Part shown: positions 43,413-53,325 of the stretch, one piece after another | How the letters are laid out: the number at the start of each line of letters is the position of its first letter | Position numbering within the stretch: position 1 is the first letter of the stretch | Assembly (NCBI GenBank): GCA_029624675.1 | Contig: JARSSP010000030.1 | Location: 142-64,141 of the forward strand | Reading direction: 5' to 3' | Length of the DNA: 64,000 nt | Source of the DNA: Candidatus Contendibacter sp. | Lineage (GTDB): Bacteria > Pseudomonadota > Gammaproteobacteria > Competibacterales > Competibacteraceae | Made by a program: the position numbers and the translations under genes | Notes under the pieces: generated by a model | The model's input: the letters and a program-made list of their open reading frames with translations, nothing else | Databases searched by the model: none | Told to the model about the DNA's origin: nothing

Positions 43413-44590
43413 GACGGTCTCCCATGGGATTCAGTGGTGCTGCCGTGCAATATCGGCAGCGTCTTGATGAACAGTAGATACAGCATGATTTCCAGGCAGA
43501 CCACGCCGATGGTGATCATCAACTCCGGCGCCGAGGGGAAGTAGGTCCAGCCGTTACCGGGCTGCACGGCCATCAGATAGGAGTTGAGCCGGTACAGCGA
43601 ACCGCCGGCCAGCAGACTGATCGCCGCCAGGAACTGCCAGCGCTGGCTGGCGCGGCGGCGCGAGAGGAGTACGAAGATGGGCGCCAGGAACAGCGCGGTT
43701 TCGATCAGGAACAGATTGCCATTCCGGTCGCCGGCAAAGGCCAGACCTAGATAGCCGCGATAGAGCAGATCGCCCCAGCGCAACACCAGGTAGGTCACCA
43801 GCAAACCGGCGACGACCCGCGCCAGCCGCGCGAACAGCGCCGCCTCCGAGGGGGTTTTGAACGTTCGTTGCACCAGAGTGGCCTCCATCATCACCACCCC
43901 GTAGCCCATGGTCAGCGCCGAGATCAGGTACAGCAGCGGCAACCAGATCGTGTTCCATAACGGTGAAAGCTTGTAGCCCAGGATCAACAGCACCGAACCT
44001 AGCGAGGACTGGTGCATGGTCGGCAGCAGCACTCCCAATGCAATCAGTACGTACATGTACCGCTTCAGGAAGGCTTGTAGGCGGTCCAGACGGAACCGTT
44101 GCCTGATCTCGGGCGACATGCGCTCCAGAAACGCCGGGCAAAACTCCAGCCACAGCACGGTGATGTAGGCCATGACGCACAGCGCCACTTCGAAGATCAC
44201 CGAGTTCGGCTGGGCGTACCAGGGCAGCAACAGATTGAAGGCGTTCCAGTACCGGCCCAGGTCGATCATCACGGCGAGGCCGGCCAGGGTGTAGCCGAAC
44301 ACCCCGCCGAGCAGGGCGGGCCGCATCAGCGGGTGGTACACCTTGCGGTTGAAGATGTAGATCAGCAGCGCCATGGCGAAACCGCCACAGCCGAAGGCTG
44401 TGCCGATCACCACATCCAGCACCACCCAGGTGCCGATGGGATAGCCGTTGCTCATGTTGGAAACGTCGCCCATCCCGAACAGAAAGCGGCGCGCGATGAA
44501 ATAAGCCGCGATCAACAAGAACAGGCCGAGGATCAGGAAAGGCTTGGTAACGATTTTGCCGCCGAGCGGCCGATGGACGATGGCGCTCAT
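43409..44590 (-). CDS. hybB: Hyb-type hydrogenase membrane subunit (NrfD-like)
   Basis: 393 residues with about ten membrane helices and no haem-binding cytochrome b pattern. KPFLILGLFLLIAAYFIARRF, GFGYTLAGLAVMIDLGRYWNAF-like segments (VFGYTLAGLAVMIDLGRYWN) and MGYGVVMMEATLV fit the NrfD/HybB family. It passes electrons from HybA to the quinone pool. Both ends overlap neighbours by four bases, so it is tightly coupled to hybA and hybC. Confidence 0.93.
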   Translation of the reverse strand: MSAIVHRPLGGKIVTKPFLILGLFLLIAAYFIARRFLFGMGDVSNMSNGYPIGTWVVLDVVIGTAFGCGGFAMALLIYIFNRKVYHPLMRPALLGGVFGYTLAGLAVMIDLGRYWNAFNLLLPWYAQPNSVIFEVALCVMAYITVLWLEFCPAFLERMSPEIRQRFRLDRLQAFLKRYMYVLIALGVLLPTMHQSSLGSVLLILGYKLSPLWNTIWLPLLYLISALTMGYGVVMMEATLVQRTFKTPSEAALFARLARVVAGLLVTYLVLRWGDLLYRGYLGLAFAGDRNGNLFLIETALFLAPIFVLLSRRRASQRWQFLAAISLLAGGSLYRLNSYLMAVQPGNGWTYFPSAPELMITIGVVCLEIMLYLLFIKTLPILHGSTTESHGRPS

Positions 44591-45681
44591 GAGGATCGAT
44601 CCTCATCGTTCTTGTGCTCGTCACCGTTCTTGGCGCTGCGCCGGGCCAGGAACACCAGCCCGCCGAACAAGGCCAGCGGAGCGATCATGCCTTTATAGAT
44701 CGTGTGCTGCATCCCTTCCGAGATAGCGGCGTAAGAATGATCGGGTAACTTGGGCAGACCGAGTTTTTCGTGCGGCACGCCGGTCAGATAGCGCACTTGC
44801 GTCCCGCCCGCCTCCTTTTCGCCGTAGATATGCGGCTGATAGTGGCCAACCGGCGCCACTTGGCCGGCGCGATCACCGCCCAGCAGACCGCGTGGGAATT
44901 CGTACATTTCCCCAGGTTTGAGCGCCAACCGCCGCCGCGCCTCGGCTTGCAGATCCTCGACCCAGCCAAACAGCGATGCCCCGGTCGGGCATACGTCGCA
45001 ACAGGCCGGAATCCGGCCTGACTGACTCGCCTCGCTCATCAAGTTTGCGGCGGTGGCGCCGGTCGTGCCTTGGTTAAGGTTGGAAAATAAAGGATTGTCC
45101 TTGAGTCGATGGCTGCAAAACTGGCACTTGGAGATCCGACCAAATGGCTCGTCGAACTGATAATGCGGTACGTTGAACGGACAGCCGTAGACGCAGTAGC
45201 GGCAGCCGATGCAGGCATTTGGGTTATAGGTGACGACGCCGGTGACCGGATTCTTCTGCATCGCGCTCACCGGACAGACCGAGATGCAGGACGGATCGAC
45301 GCAATGCAGGCAATGGCGCTTGACGAAGGCGTAGCCGTCCTTCTCGCGATCCTTTTCCGCCATGGTGCCGTTCTGATAGACGCGAATGACATTGAGCGTC
45401 TTGCCGGAGATGTCCAACGCCGTATCCCAGGTACCCTCGTTCCAGCCGTTTAAAGCTTGCGGTTGTTCAACCGGCATGCCGTTGGCTTCCTTGCAGGCGG
45501 CGACGCAGGCTTTGCAACCGATGCACTGCGTCGAGTCGTACAGCATTCCGATAGCCTTGGGTGGCAACGGCTTCGGTTCGCGCGGCGCGAAGGGTGCGCT
45601 GGCTTCCGCGACCGGCGCGGCGGCGACGGTGGCAACCGCTCCAGCGGCCCCCCGCAAAAATTGTCTGCGACTTATGTCCAT
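44587..45681 (-). CDS. hybA: Hyb-type hydrogenase ferredoxin-like subunit
   Basis: 364 residues. A Tat signal (ISRRQFLRGAAGAVATVAAA) is followed by four 4Fe-4S motifs: CIGCKACVAACKEAN, CLHCVDPSCISVCP, CIGCRYCVYGCP and CQFCSHRL...CCDVCPTGA. A C-terminal hydrophobic helix (GMIAPLALFGGLVFLA) anchors it. It links the periplasmic hydrogenase to HybB. The ATG at 45681 starts the Tat signal; longer frames upstream overlap hybO. Confidence 0.95.
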   Translation of the reverse strand: MDISRRQFLRGAAGAVATVAAAPVAEASAPFAPREPKPLPPKAIGMLYDSTQCIGCKACVAACKEANGMPVEQPQALNGWNEGTWDTALDISGKTLNVIRVYQNGTMAEKDREKDGYAFVKRHCLHCVDPSCISVCPVSAMQKNPVTGVVTYNPNACIGCRYCVYGCPFNVPHYQFDEPFGRISKCQFCSHRLKDNPLFSNLNQGTTGATAANLMSEASQSGRIPACCDVCPTGASLFGWVEDLQAEARRRLALKPGEMYEFPRGLLGGDRAGQVAPVGHYQPHIYGEKEAGGTQVRYLTGVPHEKLGLPKLPDHSYAAISEGMQHTIYKGMIAPLALFGGLVFLARRSAKNGDEHKNDEDRSS

Positions 45682-45691
45682 GGCGCACCTC

Positions 45692-46861
45692 TCATTGTTC
45701 ATCGCCGTGCGGGTTGGCTTTGGACTGGGTTTCGTCGTCCATGCCGCGCAGGGCCATGGCGCCCGCGCCCACCGCCAATCCAGCCACGCCAGCGACGATC
45801 GCGGCGGCGGCCGGGCTGATTCCCTCTCCCTTGGGTGCGTTGACCGCCGGGAAAGCGGTGGGCGGCGCGAACGTCTGAACCTTGGCGAGCGCGTGGATCG
45901 GCTTGGTGAAACCGATCCCTTGCTCGGTGCAACCGAAACAGGGATGGCCGATTCCCACCGGCCAGTTGCCCTCGCCGACGTCGCCGAAACCGACTGTCGG
46001 GCAGTTGGCGTGGGTTTCCGGCCCCTTGCAGCCGATCTTGTAAAGGCAGAAGCCCTGGCGATGACCGTAGTCGCCAAATTCCAGGGCGAAGCGGCCGGCG
46101 TCGAAGTGCGGACGCCGCTCGCAGTTTTCGTGGATGAGCCGGCCGTAGGCGAACTTGGGCCGGTTTTTGCCGTCCAGCGCGGGCGGCTTGCCGAAGGTGA
46201 GGAGGTAGAGGACCGTGGAGAGGAAGTTGTAGGGATTGGGTGGACAGCCGGGAATGTTGATCACCGTTTTACCCGGCAACACTTCATGCACCGGTTTTGC
46301 CAGTGTCGGGTTGGGGTCGCTCGATGGGATACCGCCCCAGGAGGCGCAGGAGCCGATGCCGATGATCGCCGCCGCTCCTTCGGCCGCTTCCTTGACGGCT
46401 TCCAAAATTGGCTTGCCGGCAACCATGCAGTAAACGCCGCCATCCTTGGTCGGAATCGAGCCGTCCACCACCAACACGAACTTGCCCCAGTTCGCCTTCA
46501 TCGACTTGGCTTTGTATGCCTCGGCCTGATGACCGGCTCCCGAACACAAGGCTTCGTGGTAGTCGAGGGAGATCATGTCGAGGATCAGGGTTTCGAGCGT
46601 CGGATGGTAGGCGCGCAGCAGCGATTCGGTGCAGCCGGTGCATTCCTGCGCCGACAGCCAGATGACCGGTGGCCGGGTCGCGGCGGTGGCGGCTTCCGCG
46701 ATGCGGATGCCCATCAGCGACGACAAGCCCAAGGTCGCCGCGACTCCGGTGCAGTATTTCAGGAATTGGCGGCGGGTCAGTCCACCGAGCGCGCCCCGAT
46801 AGCCGTCGGGGTCCTGAACCACGCGGGTTTCAAGATCGTGATTGCTAGAAGAATCCATCAA
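45692..46861 (-). CDS. hybO: Membrane-linked uptake [NiFe] hydrogenase small subunit
   Basis: 389 residues. The Tat signal carries TRRQFLKYCTGVAATLGLSSLMG. ECTGCTESLLRA, GSCASWGG, NIPGCPPNPYNF and the cysteine cluster CLYKIGCKGPETHANCP...HPCFGCTEQG ligate three Fe-S clusters. A C-terminal helix (AAAIVAGVAGLAVGAGAMAL) tethers it to the membrane. The usual set of cysteines is complete, with no extra ones near the proximal cluster as in O2-tolerant enzymes. It is the first gene after the FNR-like box. Confidence 0.95.
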   Translation of the reverse strand: MMDSSSNHDLETRVVQDPDGYRGALGGLTRRQFLKYCTGVAATLGLSSLMGIRIAEAATAATRPPVIWLSAQECTGCTESLLRAYHPTLETLILDMISLDYHEALCSGAGHQAEAYKAKSMKANWGKFVLVVDGSIPTKDGGVYCMVAGKPILEAVKEAAEGAAAIIGIGSCASWGGIPSSDPNPTLAKPVHEVLPGKTVINIPGCPPNPYNFLSTVLYLLTFGKPPALDGKNRPKFAYGRLIHENCERRPHFDAGRFALEFGDYGHRQGFCLYKIGCKGPETHANCPTVGFGDVGEGNWPVGIGHPCFGCTEQGIGFTKPIHALAKVQTFAPPTAFPAVNAPKGEGISPAAAAIVAGVAGLAVGAGAMALRGMDDETQSKANPHGDEQ

Positions 46862-46893
46862 TACCCCCTCTCTTTCCGGACTGGTTATTGATG

Positions 46894-46899
46894 AATCTA
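46894..46899 (-). promoter_or_regulatory. Likely -10 box of the hybO promoter
   Basis: TAGATT on the minus strand matches TATAAT at four of six positions. A start point near 46887 would put the centre of the FNR-like box at about -41, the standard class II activator position. Confidence 0.5.
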
Positions 46900-46920
46900 G
46901 TGGAGCAGTGACTGGGTTAA

Positions 46921-46934
46921 TTGACGATGGTCAA
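46921..46934. promoter_or_regulatory. FNR-like box upstream of hybO
   Basis: TTGAC-CATC-GTCAA on the minus strand is a perfect 5-4-5 palindrome, one base per arm from the FNR consensus TTGAT-N4-ATCAA and within the FNR/Dnr family range. It lies about 66 bases before the hybO start. The regulator gene next door has the ETLSR recognition helix expected for this site. Confidence 0.75.
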
Positions 46935-47005
46935 ATTTTGAAAATTTTTTATCAGGCGAAATTGGCGGTTCATGTGGATGGATTCCCGGGATCCGAACCG
47001 ACCCG

Positions 47006-47740
47006 TCAGTCCAGTAGCGTCGGCGGCCTGCTGTCGTTAAGCAGCCAATGGGACCGCGCCACGTATACGGTGCGCCCCGAGAAACGGGCAATGCCGTCTT
47101 CCTCCAATCGGCCGATGATCCGCGACAGGGTTTCATGGCGGGCGCCGATCATGGAGGCGAGATCGCGCCGCGACAACGGCAGTTCCATGAAGTGGCCGCC
47201 GTCGGTGGCGGTGCGGCCATGACGGTTCATCAAGGCCCGCAGGAGATGGATAAACTTGTCCCGATTGGACAGGGTGGCGTTGCGCACCAGGTGGTCGTGC
47301 GCTTCGTCCATGTCTCGGGCAATGCGGCGCAGGAACTGTTGCCCCAAGGCGGGATTGCGTTCGAGCAGTAATTTCACTACCGCGCGGTCGACGAAGCAGA
47401 CTTTGCTTGGCCCAAGCGCCTCGGCGCCGTAACGACGATTCTCGCCCAGCAGCAAACCTCGATAGCCCAGGGTATCGCCGGGATAGGCGAGTCGCAGCAG
47501 GACCGTGTTGCCCTCCGCGTTGCCCTTGCGGATGGCCGCCGTGCCCGAGGCCACGCAGTAGACGCCATGGCTCGGCTCTCCCGCCGAGAAGATCGTCTCG
47601 CCCGCCCGATACCGCCGTTTTTTCAGGTGACGCGAGAGGAACCGGGTTTCCTCCTCGTTCAAAACACACCACTCACTGCGCTGGCGCAATGGACAACCCA
47701 TGCAACCGGCGCCCGACGCGCCTCCGCCTTGCTCCACCAT
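47006..47740 (-). CDS. fnr: FNR-type Fe-S transcriptional regulator
   Basis: 244 residues of the Crp/Fnr family. C13, C16 and C25 at the N-terminus plus C115 (SKVCFVDR) give four cysteines at FNR-like positions, although C16-C25 spacing is longer than in E. coli. The helix-turn-helix reads MIGARHETLSRIIGRL; E, S and R match the FNR recognition residues. It likely senses O2 through a 4Fe-4S cluster. The ATG at 47740 has GGGAGGG upstream. It precedes hybO in the same direction and probably activates it. Confidence 0.88.
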   Translation of the reverse strand: MVEQGGGASGAGCMGCPLRQRSEWCVLNEEETRFLSRHLKKRRYRAGETIFSAGEPSHGVYCVASGTAAIRKGNAEGNTVLLRLAYPGDTLGYRGLLLGENRRYGAEALGPSKVCFVDRAVVKLLLERNPALGQQFLRRIARDMDEAHDHLVRNATLSNRDKFIHLLRALMNRHGRTATDGGHFMELPLSRRDLASMIGARHETLSRIIGRLEEDGIARFSGRTVYVARSHWLLNDSRPPTLLD

Positions 47741-47855
47741 CGCTACCCTCCCAAGTGTTGGGGTACTCGCGCCTCCAGGACGCAACCTTGCCTTCCCTGG
47801 AAAAAACAGCTTTTCGATCAATAGGCGAGGATGCCTGGAACCAACCGCTATAATT

Positions 47856-47879
47856 GACTTGAAAAATATAGTTCAAGTC
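47856..47879. promoter_or_regulatory. 24-bp inverted repeat in the fnr-cytochrome divergent region
   Basis: GACTTGAA (47856-47863) and TTCAAGTC (47872-47879) form a perfect 8-bp inverted repeat around an A/T spacer. A TATAAT at 47849-47854 abuts it. It lies 34 bases before the cytochrome start and looks like an operator. Its spacing does not fit FNR. Confidence 0.5.
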
Positions 47880-47912
47880 TGGTCAAGTGGAACCAACGCG
47901 GAGGATTGCAAC

Positions 47913-48362
47913 ATGAAAAAACAGTGGATTCGACCGCTCACGGTGATCGCCATCGTCTGGTCCCTGGCGGGCTCGCTGGGGGTCATCAAGCCTGCCTCGG
48001 GCTTTCTTACCCTTCTGATTCCAAAGGCCTTAGCCCAGGATAATAGCCAGTATGCCGCGAAACCCACCGGCTGGGATGGACCAGCGGGGTCGTGCGTCGT
48101 CTGCCACGATCTGGCGAAAGGCGCATCCTGGCGGGTTGCGCCCAATCTCTGGGGCATCGTCGGCGCGCCCAAGGCGGGCGCCAAGGGGTACGGCTATTCC
48201 CTGGCGCTCGCCCAGGCGGGAGGAACGTGGACGGCCAAGGAGTTGGACGAGTATTTGGCCAACCCCAATAAATTTTTGCCGGGCACCAACAAGACGATCA
48301 GCGTGACCGATCCCGAGGAACGCGCCCGGATCGTCAAGTTTCTAGGCACGCTGAAGGATTGA
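47913..48362 (+). CDS. Exported cytochrome c lacking the usual axial Met
   Basis: 149 residues. An N-terminal signal (VIAIVWSLAGSLGVIKPASG...ALAQ) precedes one haem site CVVCH. NLWGIVGAPKAGAKGYGYS and WTAKELDEYLANPNKFLPGT follow class I cytochromes c. The expected PGTKM segment reads PGTNKTISV, and no methionine occurs after the signal peptide, so the sixth haem ligand is lost or replaced, possibly by Lys or Asn. GGAGG precedes the ATG at 47913. It is divergent from the FNR gene. Confidence 0.9.
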   Translation: MKKQWIRPLTVIAIVWSLAGSLGVIKPASGFLTLLIPKALAQDNSQYAAKPTGWDGPAGSCVVCHDLAKGASWRVAPNLWGIVGAPKAGAKGYGYSLALAQAGGTWTAKELDEYLANPNKFLPGTNKTISVTDPEERARIVKFLGTLKD

Positions 48363-48478
48363 GCGGCGTTTTTGCAGCTTCTTGCGACTAAGTTATTAAA
48401 AAATAATTATTTTTGTCAGTCTCCCGCCCGCGGGCGAGGGTGGGCGGCTTCCAAGACGCCGGGGACGACTCGGTCAGT

Positions 48479-49006
48479 TTACGCGTCGTCCCGGTCCTGT
48501 TTGACCAGGATCAATCGGTCGGTGGCAAAGCCCAGCGCCTTGGCTCGCTTCAGCAGATCTTCCAGCACGGCCGGCGGCACCGACCGGGTTCGGGCTAGAA
48601 TCCACAGATAATCCCGACTGGGACCGCTGACGAGGGCGTGGGAATAATTCGCCCGATCCAGGGCAAGGATATGGTAACCGCCATAAAAGGGGCCGAAAAA
48701 CGAGACCCTCAATGAGCCGACGGTCGATTCGCCGGTGAAATAGGCGCGGCCCTCGGCTTCCTTCCAGACCCCGGCGCGGTCGTCGTAACCGCGATTGAGC
48801 ACCTTGACGCCGCCATCCGCGCCCAGGTCATACGTCGCGCTAACATTGCTCAGCCCGCGCTCAAAGGAATGGTCCAGCCGGGCGATTTCGTACCACTTGC
48901 CAAGATAGCGGTCCAGCTCAAAACCGGCGATCGGCGTCACGCCGGACGGCGGCGCCACGGCGCAGCCACCCAGCAACATCCATAGGGACAGCAATATTTT
49001 TTTCAT
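48479..49006 (-). CDS. blc: Bacterial lipocalin (Blc-like lipoprotein)
   Basis: 175 residues. Lipobox LLGGC is followed by the lipocalin fold: FELDRYLGKWYEIARLDHSFERGL, VKVLNRGYDD and YHILALDRANYSHALVSGPSRDYLWILARTRS. Blc proteins bind lysophospholipids or fatty acids at the outer membrane. It converges on the cytochrome c gene. A G/C-rich palindrome and an A/T palindrome lie in the 116-base gap, but neither makes a clear terminator. Confidence 0.93.
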   Translation of the reverse strand: MKKILLSLWMLLGGCAVAPPSGVTPIAGFELDRYLGKWYEIARLDHSFERGLSNVSATYDLGADGGVKVLNRGYDDRAGVWKEAEGRAYFTGESTVGSLRVSFFGPFYGGYHILALDRANYSHALVSGPSRDYLWILARTRSVPPAVLEDLLKRAKALGFATDRLILVKQDRDDA

Positions 49007-49168
49007 GGGCGCGTTCTGACTCCAAAGTAATGATCGGACGATGTCGATGCATTTCCATTATCGGGTTGTGATACTGTTTTACCGTTTACGTTCCTTGGTG
49101 AGTTCAGAGTTTGTCGTATCCACCATGTGCGCCTTCCTCGAACGATAGTATGGCCTTCGTCCGCCAAC

Positions 49169-49762
49169 ATGCCTGAACACATCCTGGTCGCGGGTGTGGA
49201 CGAGGCTGGACGCGGTCCCCTGGCCGGTCCCGTCGTCGCCGCCGCCGTCATTCTCGACCCCTCTCGGCCCATCGTGGGTTTGGCCGACTCCAAAAAACTC
49301 AGCGCCACCCAGCGCGAGCGGTTGGCGGAGGAAATTCGCGCCAGGGCGCTGGCCTGGGCGCTGGGTCGAGCCGAAGTCGCCGAGATCGACCGGGTCAATA
49401 TCCTGCAAGCGACCCTGCTGGCGATGCAACGGGCGGTGACCGCCCTGAGCATTGCTCCAGAACAGGCGTGGGTGGATGGCAACCGCTGTCCGTGCTTGCC
49501 CTGTCCCTGCCGGGCCATCGTCAAGGGCGACGCCACCGTGCCGGCCATCAGCGCCGCCTCGATCCTGGCCAAGGTCGCGCGGGACGCCGAGTTGCGCCAA
49601 CTGCACGCGCGTTATCCCGGCTACGGTTTTGCCCGACACAAGGGCTATCCGACCGCTGTCCACCTGGACGCCTTGCGCCGCCTGGGTCCGTGCCCCGAGC
49701 ACCGTCGTTCCTACGCCCCCGTCGTCGCCGTGCTGCAAATCATCCTCGAGACACACGCATGA
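49169..49762 (+). CDS. rnhB: Ribonuclease HII
   Basis: 197 residues. [23 protein letters not shown] contains the DEAGRGP active site, with [12 protein letters not shown] and [12 protein letters not shown] completing the RNase HII set. It removes misincorporated ribonucleotides. Insertion of a Cys/Pro patch ([16 protein letters not shown]) is slightly unusual. The ATG at 49169 has no strong ribosome-binding site but starts at the conserved region. The stop overlaps the dnaE start. Confidence 0.95.
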   Translation: MPEHILVAGVDEAGRGPLAGPVVAAAVILDPSRPIVGLADSKKLSATQRERLAEEIRARALAWALGRAEVAEIDRVNILQATLLAMQRAVTALSIAPEQAWVDGNRCPCLPCPCRAIVKGDATVPAISAASILAKVARDAELRQLHARYPGYGFARHKGYPTAVHLDALRRLGPCPEHRRSYAPVVAVLQIILETHA

Positions 49763-52700
49763 CCGCCCGTTTCGTTCACCTGCGCCTGCACACTGAATAC
49801 TCACTGGTGGACGGACTGATTCGTATCAAGAGCCTGGTCGGGCAGGTCGCCGCCGCCGGGATGCCAGCGGTCGCGGTGACCGATGTCAGCAATCTGTTCG
49901 CCCTGATCAAGTTTTACCGGGCAGCGCTCGGGGCCGGTATCAAGCCTATCGTCGGGGTGGAGGCCTGGGTACGGCGGCAGGACGAGCCGGCCCGCTTGGT
50001 GCTGTTGTGCCAGAATCTGACGGGTTACCACAGCCTGACCCGGTTGGTGAGTCGGGGGTTTCTTGAAGGCCAGCAGCGAGGCATTCCAATCCTCGACCGA
50101 GCTTGGCTGACGGGAAATACCGACGGCTTGATCGCGCTGTCTGGCGGGCGCGAGGGCGAACTCGGCCAAGCGTTGCTGAATGACCGGCTTGATCAGGCTC
50201 GGGCATGGCTGGCCGACTGGCGGCAACTGTTTCCGGGTCGGTTCTATCTGGAAGTGCAGCGAACCGGCCGGCCGCAAGAGGAAGCCTATCTGGAATCGGC
50301 GGTGGATTTGGCGGCGGCGACCGGGACGCCGGTGGTGGCCACCAATGAGGTTTGCTTTCTTCAACGCGGCGATTTTGAGGCGCACGAGGCGCGAGTTTGC
50401 ATTCACGACGGCGCGACCCTAGGCGATCCACGCCGGCCGCGTCGGTACAGCGACCAGCAGTATTTGCGGACCCCAGCGGAAATGGCGGAGCTGTTCGCCG
50501 ATCTGCCCGAGGCGCTGGAAAACAGCGTCGAGATCGCCCGCCGCTGCAATCTGCGGTTGGATCTGGGGAAAAACGTGCTGCCGGATTTCCCGGTGCCCGA
50601 GGGAATGGACGCCAATTCATATTTCGCGCTCCAATCTCGCGCCGGTCTGGAACAGCGCCTGCGCCGGCTGTTCGATCCCGCCGCGCCGGATTTCGCCGAC
50701 CGTCGCCGGCCTTACGACGAACGATTGGAAACCGAATTGAAGGTCATCATCCAGATGGGGTTTCCCGGCTATTTCCTCATCGTGGCCGACTTCATCCAGT
50801 GGGCGCGCGACCACGGCGTGCCGGTCGGGCCGGGGCGTGGCTCCGGCGCCGGTTCGCTGGTCGCCTACGCGCTCGGCATCACCGACCTGGACCCCTTGGC
50901 CTATGAACTGTTGTTCGAGCGCTTCCTCAATCCCGAGCGGGTGTCGATGCCGGATTTCGACATCGATTTCTGCATGGAAGGCCGTGACAAGGTCATCGAC
51001 TACGTCGCCCAACGCTACGGTCGCGACCGGGTCTCGCAAATTGCCACCCACGGCAGCATGGCGGCTAAGGCGGTGGTGCGCGACGTGGGTCGGGTGCTCG
51101 GCCATCCCTACGGCTTCGTGGATCGCATCGCCAAGCTGATTCCGTTCGAACTGGGGATGACTCTCGACAAGGCCATTGAGCAGGAAGCGGAGTTGCGCCG
51201 GCTGTACGAGCATGATGAGGACGTCAAGGCGCTGATCGACCTGGCCCGCAAGCTGGAGGGATTGGCGCGCAACGTCGGCAAGCATGCCGGCGGGGTGGTG
51301 ATCGCGCCATCCCGCCTGACCGATTTTTCGCCGCTGTATTGCGAAGAGGGCGATTCCAGCCTGGTCACCCAGTTCGACAAGGACGATGTGGAAGCGGCCG
51401 GACTGGTGAAGTTCGATTTCTTGGGTCTGCGGACGCTGACCATCATCGACTGGGCAGCGCGGACCATCAACGACCAGCGCAAGGTCGTCGGCGAACCACC
51501 GCTGGATATCTCAACCATTCCGCTGGACGATGCGCCGACCTTCGACCTGCTCAAGCGCCATCGGACCACGGCGGTGTTTCAGTTGGAATCCAGCGGCATG
51601 AAGGACCTGATCCGTCGTCTGCAACCGGATTGCTTTGAGGATATCGTGGCGCTGGTGGCGCTGTTCCGACCAGGGCCGCTGCAATCGGGCATGGTCGACG
51701 ACTTCATCGACCGCAAGCATGGTCGCGCCCGGATCGAATATCCCCATCCAGCCCTGGCGTCGATCCTCAAACCGACTTATGGCGTCATTCTTTACCAGGA
51801 ACAGGTGATGCAGATCGCCCAGGTGTTGTCGGGTTATACCTTGGGGGGGGCGGATTTGCTGCGTCGGGCGATGGGCAAGAAGGACGCCGAAAAAATGGCC
51901 AAGGAACGGGATGGGTTTGTGAAAGGCGCGACGAATCGCGGGGTCGAGCCGGAAACGGCATCTTATATATTTGACTTAATAGATAAATTCGCGGGTTATG
52001 GTTTCAACAAGAGCCATAGCGCCGCCTATGCGCTCATTTCCTACCAGACCGCCTGGCTGAAGGCGCATTATCCAGCGGCGTTCATGGCGGCGGTGTTGTC
52101 CTCGGATATGGATAAGACCGATAAGATGGTGGTGTTCATCGAGGAGTGCCGCCGCATGGGTCTCAAGCTGACGTCGCCGGCTATCAACGTGTCCGCTTAC
52201 CATTTCACGGTGGGGAACGGTGGTGAAATCCTTTACGGTCTGGGGGCGATCAAGGGAGTGGGGGAGGGCGCCATCGAGGCGCTGGTCCAAGAGCGGAACC
52301 AAGGTGGGCCGTACCGCGACCTGTTTGACCTGTGTCGGCGAGTTGACTTACGCAAGCTCAACCGCCGCGTGCTGGAAGCGCTGATCCGCTCCGGCGCGTT
52401 TGATGCCCTCGGCCCCAATCGGGCGACACTGATGGCGCAATTGCTGGAGGCGCTGCAATTGGCCGAGCAGCATTCCCGTAACGATGCCGCCGGCCAAGAT
52501 GATCTGTTCGGGTTGGCCGCCGCCGAGAAGACATCCGCCCGGCCATTGCACATCGCCAAGGTTCCCGAGTGGGATGAAGCAGAGCGGTTGCGCGCCGAGA
52601 AGGAGACGCTGGGTGTTTATCTGACCGGCCATCCCATCAGTCGGGTGGCGGCGGAACTGGCCGCGCTCCATGCCACCCGGTTGGGCGATCTGACCGGGGG

Positions 52701-53274
52701 TGGCGGAACCCTGCGTCGGAGCAACGACCGCTCAGTGCTGATCGCCGGGCTAGTGGTGAGCGTGCGCACCCGCAACGCCAACCGGGGTGGGCGGATCGCG
52801 TTTGTGACCCTGGACGACGGTAGCGGGCGCTTGGAAGTCCGGATCTTTCCGGAAATGTACGAGCGGTATGGCCCCCTGATCGTCGAGGACGCTATCGTGT
52901 TGGCGCAGGGCGTTCTGGGTTGGGATGAGTTTAATCAGACCACGCGTCTGACCGTCGAGCGGGTTTTGAATCTGGATGACGCACGCGCCGAGTATGCCCG
53001 GCGGCTGGTCGTGCGGCTCGACGCCCAGCGGTGCCAGGCTGGTGTGTTGCGCGAGATGGCCAGTGTACTGACCGAGTATCGCGCCGACGGCCATTGCACG
53101 GTGTGGGTGGAATACATCGGCCCCGGCGTCCGGGTGGATCTGGCGTTCGGTCCGAACTGGCGGGTCAGGCCCGGTGAGGCGCTTTTGAAGCAATTGCGCG
53201 AACTGGCGGGCGCGGAATCGGTGCAACTACGCTACGAGTCGCAGTCGGCGGCGGATCGTAACAGCGTGGCCTGA
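49759..53274 (+). CDS. dnaE: DNA polymerase III alpha subunit
   Basis: 1171 residues, full DnaE length. The N-terminal PHP domain ([16 protein letters not shown]) comes first, then the C-family polymerase core with [22 protein letters not shown] and the catalytic [44 protein letters not shown] and a C-terminal OB-fold ([31 protein letters not shown]) follow. It is the replicative polymerase. Gene order rnhB-dnaE is the same as in E. coli. Confidence 0.97.
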   Translation: MTARFVHLRLHTEYSLVDGLIRIKSLVGQVAAAGMPAVAVTDVSNLFALIKFYRAALGAGIKPIVGVEAWVRRQDEPARLVLLCQNLTGYHSLTRLVSRGFLEGQQRGIPILDRAWLTGNTDGLIALSGGREGELGQALLNDRLDQARAWLADWRQLFPGRFYLEVQRTGRPQEEAYLESAVDLAAATGTPVVATNEVCFLQRGDFEAHEARVCIHDGATLGDPRRPRRYSDQQYLRTPAEMAELFADLPEALENSVEIARRCNLRLDLGKNVLPDFPVPEGMDANSYFALQSRAGLEQRLRRLFDPAAPDFADRRRPYDERLETELKVIIQMGFPGYFLIVADFIQWARDHGVPVGPGRGSGAGSLVAYALGITDLDPLAYELLFERFLNPERVSMPDFDIDFCMEGRDKVIDYVAQRYGRDRVSQIATHGSMAAKAVVRDVGRVLGHPYGFVDRIAKLIPFELGMTLDKAIEQEAELRRLYEHDEDVKALIDLARKLEGLARNVGKHAGGVVIAPSRLTDFSPLYCEEGDSSLVTQFDKDDVEAAGLVKFDFLGLRTLTIIDWAARTINDQRKVVGEPPLDISTIPLDDAPTFDLLKRHRTTAVFQLESSGMKDLIRRLQPDCFEDIVALVALFRPGPLQSGMVDDFIDRKHGRARIEYPHPALASILKPTYGVILYQEQVMQIAQVLSGYTLGGADLLRRAMGKKDAEKMAKERDGFVKGATNRGVEPETASYIFDLIDKFAGYGFNKSHSAAYALISYQTAWLKAHYPAAFMAAVLSSDMDKTDKMVVFIEECRRMGLKLTSPAINVSAYHFTVGNGGEILYGLGAIKGVGEGAIEALVQERNQGGPYRDLFDLCRRVDLRKLNRRVLEALIRSGAFDALGPNRATLMAQLLEALQLAEQHSRNDAAGQDDLFGLAAAEKTSARPLHIAKVPEWDEAERLRAEKETLGVYLTGHPISRVAAELAALHATRLGDLTGGGGTLRRSNDRSVLIAGLVVSVRTRNANRGGRIAFVTLDDGSGRLEVRIFPEMYERYGPLIVEDAIVLAQGVLGWDEFNQTTRLTVERVLNLDDARAEYARRLVVRLDAQRCQAGVLREMASVLTEYRADGHCTVWVEYIGPGVRVDLAFGPNWRVRPGEALLKQLRELAGAESVQLRYESQSAADRNSVA

Positions 53275-53325
53275 TTGGAACCTCCACCCGCCACCCCTTA
53301 CCCCATTCTCCCTATTTGATTGCCA

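Noticed and set aside
45682-46077. Upstream extension of hybA
   Set aside because: It overlaps hybO in another frame; the Tat signal marks the true start at 45681.
48399-48414. A/T-only palindrome between cytochrome c and lipocalin genes as terminator
   Set aside because: No G-C pairs, so the hairpin would be too weak; the nearby G/C palindrome has no loop or T run.
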